A stretch of DNA of 64,000 nt from Tipula vernalis. Taxonomy: Eukaryota > Arthropoda > Insecta > Diptera > Tipulidae. Position numbers and translations under genes: made by a program. Location: assembly GCA_958295665.1 (NCBI GenBank), contig OY282559.1:247686764-247750763 (forward strand), given 5' to 3'. The notes below the pieces were generated by a model. The model worked only from the letters and a program-made list of their open reading frames with translations, was not told the origin of the DNA and did no database searches. Shown one piece after another: positions 28,512 through 41,289 of the stretch (within the stretch, counting starts at the first letter, position 1; the number at the start of each line of letters is the position of its first letter).

Positions 28512-31500
28512 GCGACCTTAGGATAACAAGGTTCTTTAAGCACATTGTTACATTTCGAGATTTTGAGGTCACAAGTTTCAAACCTATTCAGACGTGGTAT
28601 GTTATCCAGTTTCTACATTTTGCTTTTATTAATTAATTTATAATTTTAAAATTCACAGATAGAACTTTGAAGCTCAACGATCAGACTAAGTAAACAAGAG
28701 TAATAAGGTTCTAAGTCCCAAATAGGAATTTGTAGTTCTATATGATTTTTTTTAATCTCTTCCTTGTTACATGCTTTTAAATTAAAATCTGTTTATCGAA
28801 TTTCGTTTTTTATTGGGAAATAATTATTTAAAAACAATAAAAATTTTAAATCTAAGAAGGCTATAATTTCACAGCGCCTTTTTATATAATATAATAAAAA
28901 TTATAATAATTAGTAAAAATAGTTCCACTTTAATAAATTGTTTAAAAAAAAATACTTAGAAACTAGTAAGGCTTAAAATTCATAGCGCCTGTTGTATTTT
29001 ATCACACAAATTAATTTTTGGCAGTAGCCGTACTGTTATCTAAAATATAAAAAAATATATAGTATTGTTTTAGAATGTATAATATAACATTTTGTAATAA
29101 AATTATTTACCTAATTTAAGGATAACTTTGTAATAACTAATATCCGCCGAGCTCATATATTTGAACATAGCGATCAAATGTTTTCCTTCTCTTTAGATAT
29201 CACAATATTCGAAGAAATAGATTCGACATCCCGCAAAATCGGGACTTTTAAGGCTTCAGCTGAATGTTTGCGGAGTCTTTTAGTTGCTCTTCGTCTAATA
29301 CTAACACTTCGAAGATTTTGAACGTCATAATCCAGTGAGTATTGAATTTCAAATTCGGTTTTGGTTAATTTTAATATTTTTAATGTTGAAAATGGGACAC
29401 TTTTATAATCAAAACATGATTTTGAATATTTACTAAAATGTTTAAAATCCATCGGCCGCATCTGGACTATCACGAATGGTTTTCGATGATTGACACCTTT
29501 CAGAAGTCGTATTAGGCCCATCGGTGAAAAATATTCGTTAATAGACAAATGTTTTTCAATTTGACTATGGGCATTGTCTACTTCTTGTAGTGCCGAGTGA
29601 CCAGGAAGGGAGTATTTCATGTTGATATATTGCAAATCTGGATGCGTTTTTAAAAAGTGTTGCATTGCCAGTGTCATAATCGAGTTTTTATTCTGCGGAA
29701 CGCAAGAATCAATTGCGTTATATCAATTGCGCGTTATCAATTGCGTTATATCGTTATTCTCGAACACTTTCTCTAAAATTGTATACAAGGCAGATGCGAT
29801 GTCATTACCACTTCTTCCGCCTGTATACTCGGTCCATATTGCGCAGTACACTTTTTTTGTGATCGATAAATATGCATTCAGTTTAGAATGGTAGAATAAT
29901 GGACCAATTTCTGACCTCGGACACGATAAAACATTTTCCAAATCGAATATAAGAATTGGAATTACTGATTCTTTATCAATTGCCTTTTGTTGTCTCATCA
30001 TTTTTTTCAGTGCACAATGTTTTTCATTTTCTTGAATTATTTCGTCTGTCAAGATGTTTCCTTTTTCTGCCACAGAAAATGCCTCGCATTTTCCACATCT
30101 GTCGGATTTTGGACGATGGAAGTCTAAATTAAAGTTTGCATTAAACACATACCTGGAAAAGCTTTCTTTTACAGGATCTTCCACCTGATCCTTGTACCGA
30201 CCGTAAATTTTCGTGATATTTAGGTTGGGGTCAAGGTAAGTCTTTGACGTACTGGCACGACAATAATTCGATTCTATAGCTGGGAAAGACGCGATATGGG
30301 CTTTTACCTCAGCCACTTTAGATTCCGGAATTCTTCTTGTTGATGTTGTGCCTTTCTCGTTTCGTTTAGCTACACCGGTAAAAATATTTTTGTTTTGGTG
30401 GGCATTATACACCGGTTTTTGCGAAATTGCAAAAGTACTTAGCCAAAATGGTTTGCAAACTTGTATTTTATTTCCAAGTATATCAGCGAAAAATTGAAAT
30501 GTATGTAATCGACGAGAATCACCAGATTTTTTTGTTTTGCGGTTTGTCTCAATTGTAGTAGTCGTTCTTAGAATATAGTCAGCCTTTTCCTGCTGGTTTA
30601 ATGTATAAAAAGTTCGAAATAATTCTTCACGTTCGGCCTGTGATATTTTTTTGGCACAATTAAATCGACAATTGGAAAAACAGTCCTTTTTAGACATAAT
30701 TTGTTTAGCTGGTACTATTTTTCCCCTGGAACTAGTGTAACTCTCACCACTTTGATATTTTCTTTTTCGAATATTTTTTTTCCAATTATTTTCGTTTACC
30801 TTACGTTTTCGAGTTTTATTGAGTTGATTTGAAACTTCTTCTGCCATTAAATCGCTTTTGCTGTTATATTCTAGTTCGGTGCTTTGGTGGGAATCATTAA
30901 TAATTACGTCTTCCACAATAATATCACCAATAACATTACATTGTAATGCGTTTTCGTTACCGTTTTCAATTGAATCACTACATAAATTAGTTTGGTTGAA
31001 TTCATAAAGGCTATTATTTGTTTGATCAGATTGTATTAATAATTATGTCCTCAAGTATTACACATGACTGCAATTCAATTATATCATTTTCGCATACTGC
31101 GGTGTTAATTATTTCCGATTCTATTCTCTGGAAATAAACTTGCTCATTATATTACACAAAAATCATTTTTAAACGTAATTATTGATTACTTACGCAATGC
31201 CCAACGTTTATAATTATTGGGATTATTTTAAAACACTTCTAACACCGACGAAACTTAAAACCTTACTTACATATCTGTCTAAAACTACAACAACAAAGTC
31301 TTATTTAAAATGGATGATGCAACAATTTTGAGCAACAAAGTTCTATTTACACTAAAAAAACGCACAAAGTTTTAACTACATATTAAGTAGTTTTGATTTG
31401 GATCGCATAGTTCTAACTGGAAGTTAGAACCTTCTTAACCATATCTCAAATTAAAAATGTAAATATAGAACCTTGTTTCAGAGGTTTTATCGAAAACTAA

Positions 31501-31618
31501 AGGAGATAGACTATCGGCAGTATCACTAATCGAAAGAGCGTAGTTGATTTATTAAGACACGATGCCTAACTCATTTTCATAAAAAATGTTAGTTAGAACC
31601 CTGTTATTCTAAGGTCGC
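28512..31618 (-). mobile_element. 3.1-kb DNA transposon interrupting BEL-3
   Basis: Terminal inverted repeats of about 24 bp: GCGACCTTAGGATAACAAGG at the left and, inverted, GCGACCTTAGAATAACAGGG at the right. It splits the C-terminal pol domain of BEL-3 at 28511/31619. No clean target duplication can be defined, because the flanking CGC/GC letters are ambiguous with the inverted-repeat ends. It encodes one transposase-like protein on the minus strand. Confidence 0.8.
29174..30916 (-). pseudogene. Transposase-like protein of the 3.1-kb element (split by an in-frame stop)
   Basis: A 397-residue frame (29723-30916) and a 167-residue frame (29174-29677) are in the same register, separated by a stop in a short tandem duplication at 29708-29755. 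Visible elements are a basic WKKNIRKRKYQSGESYTS N-terminus, C-x3-C-x3-C at residues 79-87, C-x2-C at 273-276, IFDLENVLSCP with a likely catalytic Asp at 325, DSCVPQNKN just after the stop (second Asp), and GHS---EVDNAHSQIE (likely Glu) in the second frame. This family is recurrent in aphid and other insect genomes and looks like a DDE/D transposase. I cannot name its superfamily (Sola-like is one possibility). Confidence 0.7.
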
Positions 31619-31815
31619 AAAATGGCAAAAATCCTCAAATAATATTTACAAAATAGGTTCGTTAATTCTTGTATATGAAGACAATATTCCACCTATAAAT
31701 TGGATCTTGGGCAGAATAATAAATACACATCCAGGTTCTGATAATCGAACACGCGTCACGCAAGCACCAATTCATATTAAAAGAATTACAATTGCAAGTA
31801 TTAATCAGAATAGAA
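31619..31815 (+). pseudogene. BEL-3 pol C-terminal domain, part 2
   Basis: Beyond the 3.1-kb element the BEL reading resumes: KWQKSSNNIYKIGSLILVY, then EDNIPPINWILGRIINTHPG and VTQAPIHIKRITI. This corresponds to the WPLGRI--LHPG-D---RV end domain of BEL-1 and BEL-2 pol. The join to the part at 28400-28511 establishes that the DNA element inserted into a formerly continuous gene. No BEL-3 LTR could be found downstream. Confidence 0.8.
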
Positions 31816-31829
31816 TTTGATTAATTGGA

Positions 31830-34159
31830 TAAAATTGTAAACCTCGAAATTTAGTGCATTAAAAATTTTTTACTTAAATGGAACATATCTCTTCGTTCCA
31901 AAATTATAAGCAACGATATCTTTCAAAAATTAATTAAAAAGCAGTATTTAATTTATAAAGAAATTATTTAATTTACGTTTTGCAATTTTTTCCTACTGAA
32001 TGGTCTTTGATGTCTTGTGGGCGACAGCTAATCTCGAGGTGATTACAAAATAAGACAAAAGCTTTCATGTTAAGCTTTGCTACTTACTATTTCGCCTAAA
32101 TTCACTCGAAATACAACATTATTATTATTATTAACTTTTATCTATATAGTCCAATAAAATTAGGTTTTTACGTGAAGATATTACAGACAGCTTGTACACG
32201 CGCGGCTTTGATGTTGCAATTTATTAGTAAAATGGCAAACTCGCTCTAATATTTTTTTATATGTATATAATAGCATTTAGAAGAAAGGGTTCACTGATGA
32301 ATGCATACACATATTTAAAGAGATTATCTACATAAATACCTGATCTAATAAATTATATTATTCCTAATTATTTGTAATCGCACGATCAGAGAGACATATC
32401 GGGGAATGCCAAGCGATTCGTATTAGTAGTAGAGGAGTACACATAAGTGGGATACAACACCAAGCTTAAGCAGCTGATTGAGAATGATCGTTAAACTTTA
32501 TACAAGGCAGGTGTAACTATTTAATATTTAGTTTTGGTGAGTCTGCCTGCCATTATAATACGAATTAAATTATCATAATAAATTGTAATTGATATTTATT
32601 CAATTACACCACAGCGCGATAGTGATTTATTCAAGTTAATCAAGGACCTTAGATTTTCATATCTGAATATAAATTTACATATTACACGTAAATATTTGGA
32701 AAGTAAAAAGTTTTTATGATAAAAAACCAAACTAAAAAAAAGCAAATACAAGTATACGAAGTTTTGATTAGGATATCACCTAATACCATAAACTGGCCGA
32801 TTAATATAACTCAACCACAAGGCGAAATTGAATTATCGGGGCCTCAATATTCTACCAAAGGACCAACAGGAATATAAATTAATAGTTTTAAAATGGCGGA
32901 ATATCCGGATGCAATACCTGGACAATTTACAAACCTACGCACATGTGAAACGGCACCAACTTCTGAGTTCTGTACGTCCTTGGTGGTGTAGTGCAAAAAA
33001 GAAACGAATATAAAATTCGGTACTTTCTATTTCTAGAAGAAAGTATAATAAGTGCCAAATGGCTAGCTATTGTTTTGATTTTATATTCTAAGTTACATAA
33101 TACTTACCTAAATTCATAACTATCCGTTAAATTTTTCAATTCTTATTCTTAAAACTTATGCAATTAGAAAAACTTCCCTCATTACAAAATCACGAGGATT
33201 AGGGTTGAAAATAAACCGCAACGTAAATGTATTGCGAAATATAATACTTACTCGGCCAATTTCGAAATTTCTTGTGCCGATCTCAGAGATGCCTCATAAT
33301 ACTAAAAAATAAAAATCATTTTTTTTCGAACAATTTATTTTATTTAGATACGAAATTTTGTTTTCATGTACGCGAGTAAATTTTAAAATTTTTGAAATAG
33401 TTTTCAAAACATTAAAAACCGAATTCGTCTAATGTTTTCTCAGTGAGTACAATCGGAGTATTCGTACTACTATCGCCTAGTGGTTACTCCTGTACTCCGC
33501 TATTACATACATTACTGCTGTACTAATAATACAATTACACAATATTTTAACTTATCGGATTTGTTTGCAATAATTGTAATATTCTGGAAGATAACTGGCT
33601 TTTTCATAAAGCATTTTTTCAAAGTAATTTAAAATGGTTTCTGTCATTCTCAGGCAAAAACCCACAAAACGGTTTTCTTGCAGTAATGTGCTAGTCACTT
33701 TAGCAGACAATATCAATTCAAACATGTCAAATTTGCGCGAACTAAATTACTTCAACTTCTTCCAAACTTCCATACAACTTTCTATACTATTTTTATAGGG
33801 ATATAAAAATAGCATAGAAAGTTGTATGGAAGTTTGGATTTAAGAAGTGTGCTATGGGAAATTTCATTGGTCCAATTCGCCTTGACATCAATATTCTCAA
33901 ATCCTTTGCTTACATTAGAATAAAATTTAGTCCCCCTTGCATCTTTCTTGTCTAGCAAGGTTAAATGCCGACAGCAGAAATTGTCTTTCGGTTTTATTTT
34001 GACATTCTTCTTCTCGCCTACTTAGGTAGGATATAGGGTGACCATACCTCCTGCAAAATTCAGGAGGAACCAGAAAAATTATAATTTCAACAAAATTTAA
34101 TTTGAGCTCCAACCGAAATGACTGGCCCAATACTTACTCTTTATATACATATATAAATA
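31830..34159. other. AT-rich stretch with one strong hairpin, otherwise nothing recognised
   Basis: No protein-coding signal that I trust; open frames are short (61 codons at 32828-33013, 67 codons at 33927-34130) and carry no motif. The only structure is the inverted repeat at 33762-33837, listed separately. Confidence 0.5.
33762..33837. other. 36-bp near-perfect inverted repeat (RNA-type hairpin)
   Basis: Left arm 33762-33797 (starting CCAAACTTCCATACAAC) pairs with right arm 33802-33837 with one mismatch and a 4-base GGGA loop. Transcribed from either strand it would fold into a long stem. The loop is shorter than in a usual microRNA precursor, so a collapsed miniature transposon is at least as likely. 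No transcript evidence is available here. Confidence 0.85.
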
Positions 34160-36095
34160 CAGTGCTGGTAAAAAAATATTGGGCAAACAAATTTATTGCA
34201 AATTGGAGTTTTTTTTTGCTAAAATTACAAAACTTTTGAAAGCAATTGGTTTATTGTTTCATTTTAAATACATGTATGACGTAATTTTTTGAAAACAAAA
34301 AAATTGACCTGCAATTTAGGGGCAAAACACCGAAAAATGCCAAAATATTCAAAATACGTTTGATTGGAGTTAAAGTAATGTAATAAATTAAACACTTATT
34401 TTTTATTTTTTTGTTTGTCTTTTATTGATTTATAGAAGTTCAATCTTTCATATTAATATTTTGTTGGACCGCCTTTTGCTTTTATTACAGCGATACACTT
34501 CCGATTCATTGAATTTGATAAATATTTCAAAGTCGCAGGAGATATGGATTCCCAAATCATCATCAACAAACTTTTTAAAGCTTCAATCGATTCTGGACGC
34601 TTCCTTGCTACTTCTAGCTTCACTATAGACCAAATATTTTCAATTGGATTTAAGTCTGGACTTTGGACTATACGGGGGCCAGCTCAACACATCGATACTT
34701 TTTTCTTCGAAGTACTTTTTTACCTTTAAATGAAGAGATAAGAAAAAAAACAAGTTTTTAACAAATTATTTATGTTTTTCTGAAAGCCAATTTGTCTATC
34801 TACAATTCAAAATTATTAACTCACAATTTTGGCGGTATGGCACGGAGCGTTGTCCTGTTGAAAAATAAATTTGCAAGTCTCACCAGAAAGCTTTAACGCA
34901 GAAGGCTCAAATTCGTTCTGAAGGACCTGCAGATAAACAGCTGCTGTAACGCTGGAACTAAGGAACCACAATCGACCGGTTTCATTTCCAGAAAAGCATC
35001 CCCAGACCATAACTCCTTCTTTTTTCGGTGGAAGTCTTACAAGACATTCGTTGCTAAGTCTCTCGCCAGGTTTTCTCCTTACGAGAATTCTTCCATCGCC
35101 AACATGCAGCTTGAATTTTGATTCATCAGAGAAAATCACATCATTCCACATCTTTGGAGTCCAATTAACATGCTCCTGGGCCCATAGAAAACGTTTTTTT
35201 TTCACTAGTAATGTGAACTCAGGCTTCTGGACTGGTTTAAGTGCTCTCAAACCAGCTTTAACAAGTCTTTTTCTCACTAAGCCGGCTGAAATTTGTTTCG
35301 CTCTAAATCCTGTCTTATGTCCGATGAAGTTTTAAAACGGTTCCGACGACTTTCTAATAGTATAAAACGATCTTCCACTGGCGTTGACTTTCTGGGCCTT
35401 CCAGAGCCTTTCTTTCTTTGTGTACCGCCCATCTCTCGATTTTTTTAAATATTCCACGCGACAGTACTTTTAGGAATGTTTAATCTTCCACCTATTTCAC
35501 GCGTGGTTAAATTTTCTCGCGCCAAAATCAACATATTGCTTTTACACTCGTCACTAACTTTTCCCATTTTTTTAACTAAAATTGCACTTTATTCTTTATT
35601 TGTCTAGGGTCACTTACAGAATAACTTAATTTTACAAAATATGCACTATTTATACTCAAACAATAAATTACAGGCAATAAAACATCTGCACCCGAATGAC
35701 GGCCAAGAACGGTAGGCGTAAAAAAAAAATAATTGCTTGCCCAATTTTTTTGCACATCAGTTGCGGGGTTGTACCGGTGTAATAAAAGCAAAAGGCGGTA
35801 CAACAAAATATTAATATGAAAGACTGAACTTCTATAAATCAATAAAAAACAAACAAAAAAATAAGTGTTTAATTTATTACATTACTTTAACACCAATCAA
35901 ACGTATTTTGAATATTTTGGCATTTTTCGGTGTTTTGCCCCTAAATTGCAGGTCAATTTTTTTTTTCAAAAAATTACGTCATACATGTATTTAAAATGAA
36001 ACAATAAACCAATTGCTTTCAAAAGTTTTGTAATTTTAGCAAAAAAAGACTCCAATTTGCAATAAATTTGTTTGCCCAATTTTTTTTTACCAGCA

Positions 36096-36098
<3 letters not shown>
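34160..36098 (-). mobile_element. Tc1-like transposon with duplicated inverted 3' end
   Basis: Both ends read CAGTGCTGGTAAAAAAA inwards and are flanked by TA, the Tc1/mariner target. The outer ~335 bp at left (34160-34495), including the last codons of the transposase gene, recurs inverted at right (about 35770-36098). Just inside the right copy a different Tc1-like end (TGTGCAAAAAAATTGGGCAAG, inverted, near 35733-35758) precedes the gene, apparently the native 5' terminus. The structure is a complete element plus an inverted copy of its own 3' end, or two elements joined tail to head. Confidence 0.85.
34453..35567 (-). pseudogene. Tc1-type transposase with one intron and two frameshifts
   Basis: ATG at 35565-35567 begins MGKVSDECKSNMLILAREN with a helix-turn-helix (REIGGRLNIPKSTV). 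Frame breaks follow near 35450 and 35295. The main block 34816-35277 has VIFSDESKF (first catalytic Asp), MVWGCFSG and FQQDNAPCHTAK (second Asp). A 101-bp intron (34724-34824, GTGAGT...TTTAAAG with a strong pyrimidine tract) then joins to a block with SWPPYSPDLNPIENIWS (third catalytic residue, here the Glu of DLNPIE) and ends ...AKGGPTKY at 34453. Homology requires removal of the intron. A few Tc1 relatives have introns, but most have none. Confidence 0.85.
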
Positions 36099-36400
<302 letters not shown>

Positions 36401-36661
36401 TAGGAACAAATATGTGTATTCCATTCAGTGCTGGAGGCGAACAAAATTGTTTGGGTTGGCTGTTTATGGAAAAAAAAATTTGGCAAATTTAATTTTTGAT
36501 TTGTGGTATCGATCATGATACCATTAGCACAAGTAGTGTTCCAAAATAGTTCTTGCCGTTGGGCCTTGTTTTATTTTAAAAACTCGGATTGCAGCCCTGC
36601 TTTATGTCAGAATTTTTTTTTTAAACTATTTTTAGAATTTTCAAAATATTGTAGACAATAA

Positions 36662-37344
36662 ATTGATTGATTGATTGATTGCGATGTACGATCAAGCATT
36701 AAGCAAGTCTCCCGTATTAAAAATGCGAATACCACATCACTCACTATACTTATGTTACAACAACACGACACCATTCTTCATGAAGCCAAACATAGCAATA
36801 ATATTCACCCCGTAAAGAAAGGCGCCACATCGATCGATAATCACATGAGTCTAATAGTTGTGATATCCGCCCCATACCATGTATACATAGGTTATATTGA
36901 CATATAACAAGATAGGGATGGGAAAGGAATGTTAGCAACAAAGACTCCTCGGTTCCAGAGACCTAACTAAATAGTTAATAGTTAGTAAATTTGTTAGTAA
37001 TATATATATACTCGTATATATATATCTATATGATATATTTTTTTTTTTTTAGTAATTTATTTAGCTAATAAGGCAATACAGTTTTAAAGTTCATCTCACC
37101 TACTGCTCCCAACCTGTAAGAAAACACAATGACAACACAAATTTCCTGGTGCCGCAAACTCTTTTTTCTGATTTCTGAAAAGCTGTAAACAACTATTATT
37201 ATTCCTTCTACCATTTTTTCCATCCGCGGTTGTGAAGGGGGGCGAGATTTCGTTCCATCATCATGTTCCCGGTCACCCTAATTTATACTAACTGTAGGTA
37301 GTGTTGCTTGACGTTGTTGTTGAAATCGTTGCGTCTCTGCTGTC
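36662..37344. repeat. Dispersed ~600-bp repeat, copy 2
   Basis: Homologous end to end with 26821-27415, with small insertions including a TA-rich run near 37001-37050. It is flanked by inverted TGTAGACAATA words (36650 region and, inverted, near 37361), absent around copy 1. No coding capacity or diagnostic ends. Confidence 0.85.
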
Positions 37345-37659
37345 CCTGATACTTCGACATATTGTCTACATTGTATAGGTCGAAAACTATTGTCTACGCT
37401 GCTGTAGACATTTCCGATTCAAAATTGAGATTGTCTACACGGAGACATCTCTGTTATTGTTAATATTTTGTTTTAAAATTTCTTATAAATCGACAAACAT
37501 AATGGGTATGTTCTATGTATAATTTTAAGTGATGAGAGCTTATTGAAGCCAATTCTGAGATTACATCTGTATTGCATATTCCATAATGCAAAGATTTGTG
37601 GTAAAATTACATTTTTCCTCCAAATCGGTGATTTGTCTTATTTTACTGATGAATGACTG

Positions 37660-37990
37660 ATGAAAGATTTTAATGATAAATTACCAGAGAATTTGCCAAT
37701 GATTCGGGCTCGTTCCACCATAAATTACTTTTAACTAATTCATTAGCATTTAAACCGTGAGATGCCAATTCGACTAAATTATATTTAGATTTAGATCAGT
37801 GTTTATTCGGTATACGTTTCAGAATTTCCGAAGTGTGATTTGGCGACCACTGATGAGTTTCAAAAATAAATTTGTTCCATCGAATTTGGACAATTCTCCA
37901 GCAGTCATTTCTTTGTTGCAAAACAAACTATGTACATGTCTAACATTTTGACTGCCAAGCATAATTTTATTAAACAGAGTAGCCAAAGCG
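37660..37990 (-). pseudogene. Small LTR-retrotransposon pol relic (BEL-like)
   Basis: On the minus strand 37800-37690 reads VELASHGLNANELVKSNLWWNEPESLAN, which matches the (N)PADLASRGL---EL--S-LWWNGP-WL segment between RNase H and integrase in BEL/Pao pol. The upstream 60-codon frame (37819-38001) is not recognisable. Only this motif supports the call. Confidence 0.6.
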
Positions 37991-40330
37991 AAATCTAACA
38001 TCTGATACTATCACTTTTCTTTTATGTCCTTTTGCGCTGAAAATCCCATTTCAACATTTTCAATTTCCAAAAAGACTCGTTATACATTGTTCACGTACTT
38101 TACGATGAAAGTAAAAATCTTCTAGATTCTTTAAAATACAAGGGGAATGAAAAATTCATAAAAAAAATAAAAAATAGAAAATTCCTTATGCTAAAAAGCC
38201 AAACAAATAATAAAAGTATAGCAGGGAGAGAAAACGTACGGTATATAGTATAGTTATGCATTATTCCATTATTGGTAGATTCAGATCACGTAAAAACTAT
38301 CAAGTATTTCTTCTTGGGAGAAGAATCATAATAAAAATATGAAAAATGAAAATTCCTTTTAGTCTTACATAGATACACCTTTTGCGGATATCATCTCTCT
38401 ACTATCGTCATTAAACGATAGTTTATAAAATATATAATACTGTAAATGTTCAGTTAGGAAAATGCAGATACACATAATAAAAAAAAAACACCAGAGAGCG
38501 CTCGAATATGCTCGAGATAAAATTTATCATACAAAAAGAAAGAAACTAAATGGCAGATTTTCCATCCATAATTTTTTTTGTTTAAGCTGTGTGAAAATTT
38601 TGATATTTCCATTATATAAAATTGATTGAATACACTTTAGTGGATTTCAATTGACATTTTTCAAAATATAGCAACAACACTTTATTGTATGTAACATCGC
38701 ACAAGCAAAAATTACATTTTCCCTGCATATCGTCACTAGAGAATTTTTCGTTATTTGTTGCTTCTATGTGACACCCGTATAAATGTTCGGTTAGTAGTAC
38801 TGCAGCTGAACTATCTTCAGCAAATACATACATTTACATTGATTCTATGGAATTTAATTATTTTATGAAATTTTGCATAAAACTATTATACACAGAGATA
38901 TCGTTTAGAGATAAACAAATACATAGTTTTGAATCATATACATACATTACATGTACGTACATACATACATTTATCTATTAGTTGGGAAGTGAAGCGAAGA
39001 AAACTTTTAAATATACAAACGAGTACATTGTGGATTGGATATCGATAACGTCGCTATTGAAATATGAAACAATACAACTTTTTTTTTCTTTTTTTTTTAC
39101 CCGTACAGCTTTGTAGAGCTTTTGCTATGTACCCGTAGTATTGAATATTGATTAAATCTTAAGGGAATATTTTTAAAGTATAAGAGAACATTTATTTTTT
39201 GTTCGAATTGGTTTAATGAAGTCATTCGATTTTGTTATTTATTTAATTCATTTTTGTGTATCTATCTATCCGATATTACGATTCCATTGTACTATCGTTA
39301 TAGATAGTTTAGTATACGATTTAAATTGATTTGACAATTTAAATGAATGTACATTTATGAAATTTGATTGACTAAATATTGCTTTACTCCTGTTTTATAA
39401 GGTAATTCAAAAGTATGTATCAATCTATCATACGGATTATTTTAATTATCATAAAAAGAAATAATTAATTTAAATTTCAAGGGAATTAATGTTTAATGAC
39501 CAAAAACGTACGATAATATGATTTTCGTGCAAAATCGAAACGTAATTACTCTAAGATAAATTCTGTGTTAATGGTGGGATATATTTAAGGTTTTGGGGAA
39601 ATTAGGCTCCGTAAGGAGAAATGTTTATTATTAGTACTGTTTACAACTCTACTGGGTCTATAACTACTATTACTGTGCTCTAGAAGCGATATAATAATTT
39701 TGTTATGATTAATTATGAGGTAAGCAGCGACTAAGGATCACCATACCTAAATAAGATAAAATTTGGGAACAGGGTTGTCAGTTGGTTACAATTTTATCCA
39801 TTTGGATACAATTATTTTAAAATTTAAGAATTGTATACCAGATACTCAAAAAATGTCAAAACGTCAAAGTGTATAAATTTTTTTTTTTAAATTAATATAT
39901 TGTGTACAATACCGAATCGAAGCATAGAGCATTTGCATCATGTGGTAAGTTTAATTATTTGTTTAGGTTGAGTTAGGCAAATTTTACAATTGTTCATATT
40001 TGTATTTCAATTAATCTCTTGGTTTATTAACCAAAGATTCTCGCCATTTTCCACGAAGTGCTCCCTGATGTACATAAGTATACTCACTGTAGGGATTTTG
40101 TTGTATAGGGTTACTCTCATTCTCTCATTGATATCATTGAGAGATTGAGAGAGAAAGATATTTTTTATATCCCTTGCTTTATATCATTACCACTTCTCGG
40201 GTGATCATATAAATGTAAATAAACCACAAGTGATAACAGTCATAATACGTATGAAATAAGATTAAATAAATACATATAAAACCAGAGATGTATTGTATGT
40301 TATAATGGCGACGAGGATAAACAGAATATA
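37990..40330. other. AT-rich stretch, nothing recognised
   Basis: Over 2 kb with only short, motif-free open frames (for example 73 codons at 38612-38833). No repeat family shared with the rest of the window was noticed. Confidence 0.5.
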
Positions 40331-40332
40331 AA

Positions 40333-40760
40333 AAATATAAAGGGTTGAAAAATCATGAGGTGATCAGAACTTTGGTCAACTCATCATCCAAATCAATCCC
40401 TAACTGAACCTCTTAAGTCAAACTTTAGCTCAACCTACAAATTTACAATTAAACTCCAATCAACCCCAAATCAACTTTAAAATCAACCTTTAATCTAATC
40501 CCAAATCAACCCTTAAATAATTCCTCAACCGAGCAACTCACTCAACCCCAATGCAAGCTAACTAAACTCTAACTCAACTTTAGTTTTACTTACCTCGAAC
40601 CAAATCTCAACAGTTTGCTCAATTCGCCAATTCAACCCCTGCATGTGTGTAAGAACTGAACTCAATTTAACCTACCACTAAACCGTAAACTCGAGCCCAA
40701 ATTAATCCCTAACCGAGCTTCTCACCCAAATTCAACTTTAATTTAATTCAAACCCTATTC
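40333..40760. repeat. Composite low-complexity repeat, second copy
   Basis: Starts with the same TATAAAGGG-TGAAA and GAGGTGATCAGAACT words as 2175-2215, then degenerate CTCAACCCY tracts. It pairs with the 41290-42800 units to reproduce the architecture seen at 2170-3345. Confidence 0.75.
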
Positions 40761-40779
40761 ACCACCATACCATAATAGC

Positions 40780-41245
40780 AACGTACAATCATAACTTTAA
40801 ACTTTAAACATCATCTATACTATTAAACCATAATACAATCATAATAACAAACCATCATACCATCTTACCATGGTTAGATAGTATATCTTCATACCATCGT
40901 AACATCGTACCACCGACCCATCATTCCACCATTTAATCATACCATCATACCGTCAGGCCATGATATCATCATACCATTCAACCGTCATACCATTACACCC
41001 TTACACCATACCATCAAACGTACTATCATATATACAATTATACCACACATTATATAACACATTATATACATTATATTATAATACCAAACAATCATACCAT
41101 TATATAACCATAATATCACACAATCATACCATCACATATATACCATCATACTGTCGTTCCATCATACCATCCTACCATCATACGATCATACCATCATATA
41201 ATCATACCATCATACCATTATACCATTGTACCATTATACCAGCAT
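40780..41245. repeat. Degenerate (ATCATACC)n microsatellite
   Basis: Runs of CATACCATCATACC with many small variations. The 102-codon frame of Ser/Tyr/His/Ile at 40960-41268 is a repeat artefact. Confidence 0.9.
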
Positions 41246-41289
41246 GCAGGTTTTACACTTCAAATTGAACATTTTACATTGCAAATCGA

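Noticed and set aside
34020..34080. GGTGACCATACCTCCTGCAAAATTCAGGAGG as a transposon end
   Set aside because: No matching inverted end or target duplication was found nearby.
40960..41268. 102-codon Ser/Tyr/His/Ile-rich frame
   Set aside because: It is a translation of the degenerate (ATCATACC)n repeat.
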